Part shown: one piece after another, positions 45,070 to 54,155 of the stretch
Layout: each line of letters starts with the position of its first letter
How positions within the stretch are numbered: position 1 is the first letter of the stretch
DNA from: Halalkalibacter hemicellulosilyticusJCM 9152
GTDB lineage: Bacteria > Bacillota > Bacilli > Bacillales > Bacillaceae_D
Assembly: GCF_000513115.1 (NCBI RefSeq)
Contig: NZ_BAUU01000017.1
Location: 1-64,000, forward strand
Reading direction: 5' to 3'
DNA length: 64,000 bases
Notes under the pieces: model-generated
Told to the model about the DNA's origin: nothing
The model's database searches: none
What the model saw: only the letters and a program-made list of their open reading frames with translations
Translations under genes and position numbers: made by a program

Positions 45070-45083
45070 TGTAAACGTTAACA
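45070..45083 (+). promoter_or_regulatory. CcpA catabolite-responsive element (cre)
   Basis: TGTAAACGTTAACA matches the cre consensus TGWAANCGNTNWCA at every position and lies 34 nt upstream of the GH115-type gene. It predicts carbon catabolite repression by CcpA; a LacI-type local repressor could use the same site. Confidence 0.8.
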
Positions 45084-45116
45084 TAAAACGATCTATTTTG
45101 ATGAGGGGATAATAAA

Positions 45117-47171
45117 ATGAAAACGGACAATCCTTATTATGAAATTGATTCATCAACAGTCGTTAATGGACCTGTTGCGTTATCAAAGGCTGTTGAACAT
45201 GCACTTCATATGTTTCAGCGGGATATGGATAAAGTGTTTAATAAACAAAAAATGAAAACGGACATCAAAGACGAGGTATCGTTGATTGAATTACATCATG
45301 ATAAGCAAATGTGTGATGAAGAAGCTTATATCATTACAGTGAAAGAAGATGGACTAAGGATTATAGGGAGTGATGATTTAGGTCTTATTTATGGACTATT
45401 ACACATTAGTAAGACGTATTTAGGAATTGACCCGTTTTGGTACTGGATCGATCAGCGTATAAAAAAGCGAGAAAGTGTCCATATTCCGTTAGGAGAAATC
45501 CGCTCTCCGAAAAGAAAAGTTAGATTTAGAGGGTGGTTTGTCAATGATGAAGTTTGCCTAATCGGTTGGAAAGAGCCTTATCCACCGACAAAAGAAGTAT
45601 GGCATCCAGTATTTGAGGCATTGCTTCGTAGTGGAGGAAATATGGTCATTCCTGGAACGGATTTGCCCAAAGAGGGAATTCATTTTGAGTTAGCGTCAGA
45701 AATGGGGTTATGGATTACCCATCATCATGCGGAGCCACTAGGTGCTGAAATGTTTAAACGAGTATATCCAGATGAGCAAGCAAGCTATGCAACGAACCAT
45801 TTGCTATATGAACAGCTTTGGGAGGAAGCGATCGAAAAGCAAAAGGAGAAAAAGGTTGTTTGGGTATTGTCCTTTAGAGGACAGGGAGATACCCCTTTTT
45901 GGACACAAGATCCAACTTTTGATACACCTAGTAAAAGAGGAGAAATGATCTCACGCGTCATAAAGAAACAGTTAGAAATGATTCAGGAGCATGTTGATTC
46001 TCCACAATGTTGTGTCGCCTTATACGGTGAAATATCTGAGCTTTATCGTGGGGGGTATATTGATCTTCCTCAGGGCGTCATTAAAGTATGGGCAGACAAT
46101 GGCTATGGTAAGATGGTTTCTAGGAGAAATGGTAATGAAGATTTTAGAATTTCGTCTATGCCTGAAGGCAAGGAATATGGTGAACAAGGAATCTATTATC
46201 ATGTGACGTTTCATGATTTACAAGCCTCTAATCATTTAACGATGTTTCCGAACGAACCGACTTTAATTGTTCAAGAATTAGAAGAGGTATTTGCGACAGG
46301 TGGAGATGATTACTTACTTGTCAATTCAGGGAATATACGCATGCACTTGTATCCGTTAGATATTGTAAGTGACATGTGGAATGTAGGGAATGTAGAGGTT
46401 AATGAACATTTGCAACGTTTTGTTCAGCGTCTTTACAGCTCTCATCATCATGAAATCGCCCAATTGTATAAAAGCTATTTTCAATGCTCTGTACCATTTG
46501 GAGAGCATGTTGATAATCGAGCAGGAGAACAGTTCTATCATCACCCTGCACGAAGAATAATCGGTCATTGGATGCAAGGAAAGGCTACTCAAAGTATTGA
46601 AGCACTATATTGGGCAACAGGTGAAAGGTCGTTCGATGAACAAGTATGTTGGTTTAAGGAGAGGTGCCAAATTGGTTATAGGAATTGGACTGTGTTAAAT
46701 GAGACATCTCAAGTTATTTTTAATGAACTTTCTCATGAGGATCGTACTCGCTTTTTTGACCAGTTCCACATTCAAGTCATTCTCCATTGCTCTGGAAATG
46801 CTGGGTTTATTAAATTATGTGAAGCGTATGAGTTTGCTAGAAAAGACGAATTTCCAAAAGCATTTGTGTCAGCTTCACAAGCCATTTGGTATTATGAAGA
46901 GGGGGTACAAGCGCTGAGACAGTCTGAGCATGGGAAGTGGGCAAACTTCTACAAAGCCGACTGGTTAACGAATGTACAGTGGACCATTGAGAGCTTACAG
47001 TCGTTAAGACGTTATTTACGCATGCATGGTGATAGTCCACATTTTTTCAATTGGTATAAAGAATTTATGATGCCAGATTCAGAGAAGCATATTTATTTAG
47101 AAAATACGCATCGTAATCCGTTATCAGATGATGATTTAGCGAAAGGACTGCAAGAAGTATTTTCGATGTAG
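45117..47171 (+). CDS. Glycosyl hydrolase family 115-type protein
   Basis: A 684-aa intracellular protein without signal peptide. The N-terminal GH115 alpha-glucuronidase features are GSDDLGLIYGLLHISKTYLG, FRGWFVNDEVCLIGW and FRGQGDTPFW, with NSGNIRMHLYPLDIVSDMWN further on. GH115 enzymes release glucuronic acid or methylglucuronic acid from xylan. The protein is shorter than many GH115 members (about 800-1000 aa) and seems to lack their C-terminal domains. It stands alone, with no xylan genes around, behind a perfect cre site. Activity is inferred only from family. Confidence 0.85.
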   Translation: MKTDNPYYEIDSSTVVNGPVALSKAVEHALHMFQRDMDKVFNKQKMKTDIKDEVSLIELHHDKQMCDEEAYIITVKEDGLRIIGSDDLGLIYGLLHISKTYLGIDPFWYWIDQRIKKRESVHIPLGEIRSPKRKVRFRGWFVNDEVCLIGWKEPYPPTKEVWHPVFEALLRSGGNMVIPGTDLPKEGIHFELASEMGLWITHHHAEPLGAEMFKRVYPDEQASYATNHLLYEQLWEEAIEKQKEKKVVWVLSFRGQGDTPFWTQDPTFDTPSKRGEMISRVIKKQLEMIQEHVDSPQCCVALYGEISELYRGGYIDLPQGVIKVWADNGYGKMVSRRNGNEDFRISSMPEGKEYGEQGIYYHVTFHDLQASNHLTMFPNEPTLIVQELEEVFATGGDDYLLVNSGNIRMHLYPLDIVSDMWNVGNVEVNEHLQRFVQRLYSSHHHEIAQLYKSYFQCSVPFGEHVDNRAGEQFYHHPARRIIGHWMQGKATQSIEALYWATGERSFDEQVCWFKERCQIGYRNWTVLNETSQVIFNELSHEDRTRFFDQFHIQVILHCSGNAGFIKLCEAYEFARKDEFPKAFVSASQAIWYYEEGVQALRQSEHGKWANFYKADWLTNVQWTIESLQSLRRYLRMHGDSPHFFNWYKEFMMPDSEKHIYLENTHRNPLSDDDLAKGLQEVFSM

Positions 47172-47200
47172 AAAATTTAGAAGAGGTTGGGAACAATCAA

Positions 47201-47329
47201 ATGAAACGAAGGTGGATGATTCAAGCAGGCATCTGGTTAAATGCAGTGGGATTGGCTTTTATTCTAATTGAGGAAATGCCTACGTGGCTAACATATGTAG
47301 GCATTCCTTTTGCTATCCAATCTTTTTAG
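47201..47329 (+). CDS. Small membrane protein, 42 aa
   Basis: An ATG at 47201, behind AAGAGGTTGGGA, opens a 42-codon frame with one or two hydrophobic stretches (MIQAGIWLNAVGLAFILIEE and LTYVGIPFAI). No family is recognised. It follows the GH115 gene by 29 nt. The upstream GAGGTTGGGA resembles the end of the local repeat family, so the ribosome site may be coincidental. Confidence 0.4.
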   Translation: MKRRWMIQAGIWLNAVGLAFILIEEMPTWLTYVGIPFAIQSF

Positions 47330-47366
47330 AAAGGAACGGACCTCCAATTGAGGACAGTTAAAAAAA

Positions 47367-47528
47367 TTAACGATCAAGGTTGGTCTTTTTCACCTCGTCT
47401 TGGATGGCTTTTTTTAACGTATAAAAAGGATGATTCTTTTGTGTGGAGGCATTCTTTTTTTTAGGCTTTCCAATATCAATGTCTTTTCCTGTCCAAAAGG
47501 TATTGAAAGGTTCTTCGAGCTTTGTCAA
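47367..47528 (-). CDS. Small hypothetical protein, 53 aa, downstream of the SNF2 gene
   Basis: A TTG at 47528 behind GGAGTGAT opens a 53-codon frame: it starts MTKLEEPFNTFWTGKDIDIG and is Lys-rich and hydrophilic (KPKKKNASTQKNHPFYTLKK). It lies 29 nt after the SNF2 stop on the same strand and may be translated from that transcript. I do not recognise the family. Confidence 0.55.
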   Translation of the reverse strand: MTKLEEPFNTFWTGKDIDIGKPKKKNASTQKNHPFYTLKKAIQDEVKKTNLDR

Positions 47529-47557
47529 AAATATCACTCCTTATTTGTTTAAATGGA

Positions 47558-50530
47558 TTACGAAAGTTTAACAAGCTCAAGTATTTCTTCATTCGTAAGC
47601 TCAGTGATTCGTTGCTCACCAGCGGCAAGGATATGATTGGCAAGCTCTTGCTTTTGTGATAACAATCGGTCAATTCGCTCCTCTAATGTTCCTGTTGTCA
47701 TTAATTTATGAACGGTCACATCTTTTGTTTGGCCAATTCGATATGCGCGATCTGTTGCTTGGTTCTCAACCGCTGGGTTCCACCATCGGTCATAATGGAT
47801 GACATGAGAAGCAGCTGTTAAATTTAAGCCAACTCCACCAGCTTTCAAAGATAAAACAAAAAATGGGGTTTGCGCATCTTGCTGAAATAATTCAATTGCC
47901 TCTGTTCGCTTCGTACGTGTTAAGCTCCCATGTAAAAAAGGTACCTCTTTCGTGTAACGTTTCTCTAGCTCCTCCACGATCAAACGACCCATTTCTTTAT
48001 ATTGCGTAAAAATAAGCACCTTCTCGTTTTGGTCATACATTTCTTCCACGAGTGAAAGCAAATGATCCCATTTTCCAGATTGATGATCCTTCGTGGGTTC
48101 CTTTAGAAAGTGAGCAGGGTGATTGCAAATTTGCTTAAGCTTTGTTAAGGTTTGCAAAATATGAGCTCGTCTTTCCAAAGCACTACCTTCGTTTAATCGT
48201 GTTACCATCTCCTCGACCACAGCTTGATAGAGACTAGCTTGCTCTACGCTTAAATAGACAGGGTGAACGATTTCATTTTTAGCTGGAAGATGCAAAGCAA
48301 GGCTCTTATCTGCCTTTGTCCTTCTTAACAGAAAGGGACGAATTAAAGCTTGTAATTTATGGAGCTGCTCTTGATTGTGTTCTTGCTCAATGGGTTTCAT
48401 AAAGTTCGCTTGAAAAGACGAATACGATCCTAAAAAGGACGGATTTAGGACGTCTAATAATGACCATAGCTCTCGCAAGCGATTTTCGATCGGTGTTCCT
48501 GTTAAAGCGATGCGATGAATCGCATCGATCTTTTTGATTGCTCTTCTTTGTTTGGTTTCAATATTTTTTATATGCTGGGCTTCATCCAACACGAGACCAT
48601 TCCAACAGATGCTCGCAAATAAATCTTCATCCTTCACCATTAATTGGTATGTGGATATGATCAAATCCCATTTCTCTAAATTCTCAATATCTGATATACG
48701 AGTGGAGCCGTGATGAATGAGAATGGTTAGAGAGGGCGCAAATCGTTGGCATTCCTCAATCCAATTTTGCAGAAGCGATGTTGGACATATTAATAAAAAA
48801 GGAGTTCGATTCAATGATTGTTGCTCCTGTTGATCAATAACATGAAGAAAATAAGCAATCGTTTGAATTGATTTTCCTAACCCCATGTCATCGGCTAAAC
48901 ATCCCCCGAATCCGATATGTCGTAAATGGACAAGCCATGATACACCATCATGTTGATACGGACGCAGTTCCCCATGTAATCCATTTGGAAGTGAAACCGC
49001 TGGAGGAGAGTTTGTGTATAGTTGATTTAACGCTTTTTCAAGTTCATCCTGCCAATCAATTTGAACGTCGACATGATCAAATTGGTCATTTAATTCATTC
49101 GTTTGGTCGAGCTTCCATGCTTCCAAATAGGACGTACGTTGCTTCATTTCCTCCAAATTCGATTTAAGGGTTTCGGCAAGTGAGCGATCCCATGCAATCC
49201 ATTCTCCATTTATATAGACAAACGGCTTTTGTTCTTCAACAATTTGTTTAAATTGCTGCTCATCTATTTGTTCATTACCGATCGCTACTTGATACGTAAA
49301 GGACGCAACGCTTTGCCAATTAAGGAGAGGCTCTGCGGAAGACTTTTCGATAAAGTCATGGTCTAAAGAAATCGATATTTTTGGTTTTGGTCGCTCGCTC
49401 ATCCACTTTGGAATAATTAAGTGAAAGCCTAGCTCTTGTAACATCTCGTCTTCATTTGTAAAGAGGTAAAAAGCCTCTTCTGCTGAAAGTGCGAGTGACG
49501 GAGATGAAAGACGTAGAGAATGAAGTAATGGAATACGCTCTCTAAGGTTGTTTACATCTTGCTTCAGCTGGGCAATTGGGTTCTCATGCCATGGATGTTC
49601 ACCTAATTCGAGTTGCTGCATCTTCACCATCCGAGTAGGATGCTTCCGGTCGATCATACAAAGGGAGACGATCCACTCACCATCCTCTGTCTTAGGTTGT
49701 TCAAGTACGAGTCCAGAACGAAACGGTTTAGCCGCTGTGATTCCTGCTTTTACATTAAAATCCTGCACGGTGATCGCTGACGGTTTTTCGCTAGTTGTTT
49801 GTAGCTGCTTAACCGATTGTTGAATCGATGGATCTACGCTATCAAGCCATTGCTGAAAATAAGGAGAAATCGACGTTCTCTGGATAATCGAACGAATCCA
49901 CGTATCACCAAGCTGTCGAATGAGCTTATGAAAATCGACATATGTAAGTCCTTCATGATTGGAATGAATATGAAGGCTAGTTGGTCGAACGGATTTAGCG
50001 GCACTAGGTAAAGCTTCATACCATTCTTCAAATGGAAATTGCATGAGTTGCCATTTCCCATCTGGGGCCGGTTCAAAATGGCCATCTTCAATCATTTGTT
50101 GGACATAAGAAAATAATTGCAGCCATTTTTGAATATCAGGTGTTAATGTAATGGCATGATCGTGCTGCCAACGCTTAAAAAGCGAAAGATAGAGATATAT
50201 CGATTCAAATGATAAGAGTATCCCTTCAATGGGAAAGGGGTACTCCTTCATTGCAGAGGTAGCCTGATAGATCGTTGTCTCTCCAGCAAATGATTGATAC
50301 TGTCTTTCCTTAATGGGTACTTTAATAACAGCTTTTCCTTCTTCGATAAACGTTCCGTAATAGGAGATCGGATCACCCCGAAAAAGACGTAGCTTTAGTT
50401 CAAATGGTGAATATAAAAATGGATATTGGAAGTTCCCTTTTTGCTCAAAACGAGAGCTTGGAGAGCATTCTCCCCATATAAAGAAGGAATTCTCGATCCA
50501 ACCTCCATGGACAAAACAGTTAGAGTTCAA
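47558..50530 (-). CDS. SNF2-family DEAD/DEAH helicase, YwqA-like
   Basis: A 990-aa Swi2/Snf2 ATPase. After a long N-terminal region (to about 500), motif I DDMGLGKSIQT is near 541, motif II DEAQHIKN near 646, motif III ALTGTPIENRL follows, and motif VI ATDRAYRIGQT is near 923. Bacterial members (HepA/RapA relatives) remodel RNA polymerase or DNA complexes; B. subtilis YwqA is the nearest known name. The TTG start overlaps the end of the upstream gene (TAA at 50520-50522), so the pair is coupled. Confidence 0.92.
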   Translation of the reverse strand: MNSNCFVHGGWIENSFFIWGECSPSSRFEQKGNFQYPFLYSPFELKLRLFRGDPISYYGTFIEEGKAVIKVPIKERQYQSFAGETTIYQATSAMKEYPFPIEGILLSFESIYLYLSLFKRWQHDHAITLTPDIQKWLQLFSYVQQMIEDGHFEPAPDGKWQLMQFPFEEWYEALPSAAKSVRPTSLHIHSNHEGLTYVDFHKLIRQLGDTWIRSIIQRTSISPYFQQWLDSVDPSIQQSVKQLQTTSEKPSAITVQDFNVKAGITAAKPFRSGLVLEQPKTEDGEWIVSLCMIDRKHPTRMVKMQQLELGEHPWHENPIAQLKQDVNNLRERIPLLHSLRLSSPSLALSAEEAFYLFTNEDEMLQELGFHLIIPKWMSERPKPKISISLDHDFIEKSSAEPLLNWQSVASFTYQVAIGNEQIDEQQFKQIVEEQKPFVYINGEWIAWDRSLAETLKSNLEEMKQRTSYLEAWKLDQTNELNDQFDHVDVQIDWQDELEKALNQLYTNSPPAVSLPNGLHGELRPYQHDGVSWLVHLRHIGFGGCLADDMGLGKSIQTIAYFLHVIDQQEQQSLNRTPFLLICPTSLLQNWIEECQRFAPSLTILIHHGSTRISDIENLEKWDLIISTYQLMVKDEDLFASICWNGLVLDEAQHIKNIETKQRRAIKKIDAIHRIALTGTPIENRLRELWSLLDVLNPSFLGSYSSFQANFMKPIEQEHNQEQLHKLQALIRPFLLRRTKADKSLALHLPAKNEIVHPVYLSVEQASLYQAVVEEMVTRLNEGSALERRAHILQTLTKLKQICNHPAHFLKEPTKDHQSGKWDHLLSLVEEMYDQNEKVLIFTQYKEMGRLIVEELEKRYTKEVPFLHGSLTRTKRTEAIELFQQDAQTPFFVLSLKAGGVGLNLTAASHVIHYDRWWNPAVENQATDRAYRIGQTKDVTVHKLMTTGTLEERIDRLLSQKQELANHILAAGEQRITELTNEEILELVKLS

Positions 50531-51755
50531 ATGACTTCAACTCCTCAATGAACGCTTTGTACGTTCGATATTGCTTTTTTAACCGAATGAGAAATGGTTC
50601 GAATTTCTCCACGGCATCTAATGTCGTATATAAATGCTTTAATTGTGAAACGGCTAATGCAGCATGCTGATAATGCACCCTTGATTTTCTTTCTACTAAT
50701 CGAATGATTAATTGATGGTAAATAGGAATAGCTAAATCAGGTCTTTCTTTTTTCATTGCTTCTAATAAGGCTTTTTTTTCTGGGCGTATTTTCACTGGGT
50801 CAAATTCGTTTAAAAGAAAATGCTCCTGTGCTTGTTCATATTCTTGTGCATATAACAGTAATTGTTCATAGGCTCTAACTGATTCTGTTTGGTAAAGTCG
50901 ATTCTCTAATGTATTTAATAAATGGGTTATCCGTAACTGCTTCTCTTCTTTTGTTAGGTGCTGACTTAATTGAAGGAAACGTTGGAAATTAGGAGTAACG
51001 AGCCAACGTTTCCAAACTCCATCCTGGTCTTCAGCCGTTTTGGCGTGTACTGCCTTATATTCCTCCCAAATTGGTTGAAGAGATCCGAATGTCTGTCTTT
51101 GTTTTATAAATAACGTATCAAACCATTGTTTGATCGTGATCCAACGTTGTCGCTCCTTCAATAGATGAAAATGTGGGTAAATTTCAAGTTCAATTAATTG
51201 ATGTCTTTGAACTGATAACAAGGAAAGAGCTTGTGCCTCTTTTCCATTTAGTAAAGAAATATAAGAATAAAGAAGAGCGAATGAATACGATATTTCACCC
51301 TCCACATTTGAAAAAGCGTCATATATATTCTCAACCTGCCTAGGCTCTAAATGTTTCGTGTGTATTTGAAACAAACGTGGCCAAGGAGAATCTGAAACAG
51401 CGGACTGCTCTGCTAGAAGTTTTGTGAACGTAGCTATTGCTTCTTCTGTTAGGTAGGTTTCTTCATTAAAGGAATATCGATAAAGAGCATCAAAAATAAA
51501 AAGAAACCGTCTGTCGTATAAATCATAGGTCTTTTCTGCTTGAGAATATTTAGCTAATTGATCAATATAATGTATGGTTAGAAACCATTTTGGTTGGAAG
51601 TTAGCTGAATCAATGGCTTGTATCGCCTCTTGTGTGAGCACCTCTAAGGAACGATTCGTCACATAGCGAGTTGCTGTTAGCTTATTATATAAGCGATAAA
51701 TAGATGAATTGAGTTGTGCTGAATCTCTATCATTCAGTACGTAAGAATGAATCAA
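50520..51755 (-). CDS. Uncharacterised partner of the SNF2 helicase
   Basis: A 411-aa predicted all-helical protein with many Leu, Gln and Glu residues, no membrane segment and no cysteine cluster. It sits where B. subtilis has ywqB, a SWIM zinc-finger protein; no CxCx(n)CxH SWIM motif is present here, so it may be a SWIM-less version or the C-terminal part of such a gene. The TTG start follows GAGGTGAC. It overlaps the SNF2 gene, so the two probably form one complex or pathway. Confidence 0.65.
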   Translation of the reverse strand: MIHSYVLNDRDSAQLNSSIYRLYNKLTATRYVTNRSLEVLTQEAIQAIDSANFQPKWFLTIHYIDQLAKYSQAEKTYDLYDRRFLFIFDALYRYSFNEETYLTEEAIATFTKLLAEQSAVSDSPWPRLFQIHTKHLEPRQVENIYDAFSNVEGEISYSFALLYSYISLLNGKEAQALSLLSVQRHQLIELEIYPHFHLLKERQRWITIKQWFDTLFIKQRQTFGSLQPIWEEYKAVHAKTAEDQDGVWKRWLVTPNFQRFLQLSQHLTKEEKQLRITHLLNTLENRLYQTESVRAYEQLLLYAQEYEQAQEHFLLNEFDPVKIRPEKKALLEAMKKERPDLAIPIYHQLIIRLVERKSRVHYQHAALAVSQLKHLYTTLDAVEKFEPFLIRLKKQYRTYKAFIEELKSFEL

Positions 51756-51854
51756 TGTCTGTCACCTCTTCAATGAGTCCATTCTTATATTGTATCGCTT
51801 CTTGTGTCAGAAAGAAAGGTGAGAAGATTGTAAGGGGTAAATGGGAAGTGGTTT

Positions 51855-51885
51855 CCGAAAAAATGCAAGCACAGCTTGTGCTTGC
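51855..51885 (-). terminator. Terminator after the 199-aa protein gene
   Basis: On the minus strand GCAAGCACA/TGTGCTTGC around a three-base loop is followed by ATTTTTTC. The stem is perfect. It separates the upstream minus-strand gene from the SNF2 partner gene. Confidence 0.82.
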
Positions 51886-51930
51886 GGTTAGACCTATCAA
51901 GTTGAAGGTTAACGCGTGTAGTCTGTCTAA

Positions 51931-52530
51931 TTAGAGGAGTTGCTCCACTTGTTCACGTCTAGATAGTAATCGTCGTAATTTACGTTTATGTGTCTCGACC
52001 ATTGATTCATCCGAAGATTCTAATGCTTCGTGTAGCTCCATTAAGACATAATCAATTTCAAGGTTCATGACATTGTAAATCGTCTTGGCATTTAATGACT
52101 TATCGTTTCCTTTATACTGGATCATCGAGCCATTTTGATTCATCATCACCTTTTCACTCCCATCAATTTCAATCATCGATTCAATATCACCTGACTGATA
52201 TGAAGTAATATAAAGAGGCCCATCAGTCGAACGTTTGACAATTCCATTTCCCTTTTCATGTTGTAGCAGGCTTTCCAAGGCGCTTGCTAATCCCTCATCA
52301 TAAATATAAATGGATTCTGCAGACAGCGTAAGGAATTCCGTGTTGCGTAAGAATGGGAGTTCGTGAACGGATTCATCACGTTCGATCATGAGATAAATCG
52401 TTTTGGCGTCATAACGCCAATAAAGAGAATAGTGTTGATTCATCATTCTTTTAATAAACTGATGTAGGGAAGCCTTGGATAGTTTGATATAAATATCCGA
52501 GAATTCTACATCGATAAAAGAATTTCTCAT
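51931..52530 (-). CDS. Hypothetical protein, 199 aa
   Basis: A 199-aa soluble protein with alternating beta-like and charged stretches (SGDIESMIEIDGSEKVMMNQ) and a C-terminal helical, basic tail (THKRKLRRLLSRREQVEQLL). I do not recognise it. The ATG at 52530 is preferred, ten bases after AAAGGAG; the GTG at 52539 is too close to it. It is followed by a strong terminator and preceded by a repeat element. Confidence 0.75.
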   Translation of the reverse strand: MRNSFIDVEFSDIYIKLSKASLHQFIKRMMNQHYSLYWRYDAKTIYLMIERDESVHELPFLRNTEFLTLSAESIYIYDEGLASALESLLQHEKGNGIVKRSTDGPLYITSYQSGDIESMIEIDGSEKVMMNQNGSMIQYKGNDKSLNAKTIYNVMNLEIDYVLMELHEALESSDESMVETHKRKLRRLLSRREQVEQLL

Positions 52531-52768
52531 GATATACACGCTCCTTTAACGCCTTAACATCCTATTCAGTTGGATTGCTATATCTTATGAAGAATAGGTG
52601 AAAAAAAGAAGCGAAATGCCTACTTTCTATGGAATTTGGGTGAGGAAAAATTATCGGTTATTTAAGTAGGTGGGGGAGTGACGGTGTTTGTTTAATGAGG
52701 AATAAACAAGCCGAAGGAAGAGCTATTTATAGTTTAATAAAAGAATGTTTTCAGCCTTGCCGTTAAGT

Positions 52769-53022
52769 GAGGCTGGGACAAAAGTATTTTCATAAGTGAG
52801 ATACCGAACAAATCTAGAGTGGGGCACATTCACCGCTCCTGAAATATACTTCGCTTTCCGCGTGAAGCCATTGCTAATCAAATGAAAGCTACTGAAAAAG
52901 TCGATTTGTCCTTTTTCAGTGGCCTCCTTTTCATCCCGTAGGAGTCTACGTATATTTCATCCGCTACGTTATCTACATGTTCGGATTCTCAGCTAAACAC
53001 TTTTGTTTTGTTCCAGCCTCTT
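52769..53022. repeat. Full-length dispersed repeat (~254 nt)
   Basis: Bounded by GAGGCTGGGACAAAAGTATTTT and AACACTTTTGTTTTGT..CAGCCTC, imperfect terminal inverted repeats. It contains an inner inverted pair GAAATATAC/GTATATTTC, and an inverted copy of the palindromic module plus tail found at 1152-1217 and 23322-23384. The right 65 nt match 31-99. It occupies most of the 547-nt gap 52531-53077, which has no gene. Confidence 0.8.
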
Positions 53023-53077
53023 TAATCATACGCAATCTTACGCACAGTATCCTTATGTATAATGTTGTAATTGAATC

Positions 53078-53893
53078 TTATGATAAGAGAAGAGCTTCTT
53101 CTAAGTAACGACCAATCCCATCCTCTTCATTCGAACTTGTAACTGCATTTGCGATCGATTTAAGGGGATTGATGGCATTGGACATCGCAACTCCTTGCCC
53201 TGCGTATTCAATCATTTCAAAATCATTATCCTCATCACCAAAAGCAATAATTCGTTCTTTAGGAATGTTATAATAATCGGCGGCTTTCTTAATCCCGATT
53301 GCTTTGTTCATACCGGCACGAATGATTTCAATGATATGCCAAGGTGCGCCCCACATTCGTTGGTCAATGACTTCAGCGTGAGCATCCTTTAACAATTGAC
53401 GAAGTTCATCGACATGATGCTCTTGGGGATGAACGAGAATACTCGTTGGGGCATCTTTTAATTGCTGCAGGAGATTTCCGTGTTCAACTGGATTTTGACC
53501 AGCTAGAAATTCTTTTATAATTACTTCATCAAACGAATGCAAGTAAAAATCATCGATGACCTCAACCATAATATTACTCACTTTAAAGGCTTCACATGTT
53601 TGAATAATCGTCTTTGCCGTTTCTAAATTTAACGGATGATGAAATGTGCCAAATTTTTTATCGCGTGGGTGATGGACAAAGGCCCCGTTAAAATTGACGA
53701 TCGCTGTATCTAATTGAAGTTCTTGATAGTAGGCGGCACTTGCACGATAAGGTCTACCTGTTGCAATCATCACAAGGTGTCCCTTTTGCCGCGCTTTTGT
53801 TATTATTTGTTTCGTGTACGGTGATATCGTTTTATCATCTTTTAACAATGTGCCATCTAGGTCAAGAACGATTAAATGTTGATTTGAGTTCAT
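53078..53893 (-). CDS. Cof-type HAD-IIB phosphatase, YwpJ-like
   Basis: A 271-aa HAD phosphatase. Motif I DLDGTL gives nucleophile Asp11 and acid/base Asp13; motif II is in MIATGRP; motif IV is GDEDNDFEMI. The cap is the C2B type of Cof-like proteins (sugar phosphate or flavin phosphate hydrolases). It is near the YwqA-like gene as in B. subtilis. ATG 53893 follows GGGAGA. The substrate is unknown. Confidence 0.9.
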   Translation of the reverse strand: MNSNQHLIVLDLDGTLLKDDKTISPYTKQIITKARQKGHLVMIATGRPYRASAAYYQELQLDTAIVNFNGAFVHHPRDKKFGTFHHPLNLETAKTIIQTCEAFKVSNIMVEVIDDFYLHSFDEVIIKEFLAGQNPVEHGNLLQQLKDAPTSILVHPQEHHVDELRQLLKDAHAEVIDQRMWGAPWHIIEIIRAGMNKAIGIKKAADYYNIPKERIIAFGDEDNDFEMIEYAGQGVAMSNAINPLKSIANAVTSSNEEDGIGRYLEEALLLS

Positions 53894-54155
53894 AGAATCT
53901 CCCTTTCTGAATTTGGTGTAGAGGTTGTTTCTTATTTAAACGACTTTTTGAACACTCACTCACTTAATAGGAAGTTTATGTAACGACACCTTATTTTAAC
54001 ATACAAGAGTGAATAGATACGTATTTAAAGAGCGCGATCGAGTTATCGAAATTTTTGTCCGAATTCGTTCAAATTCTTATGAGACAAGTTATGATATGAT
54101 ACGTGTATGGACATAACTATAGTTTGATGATGTTCCTACTTGAGGAGGAGATCGT

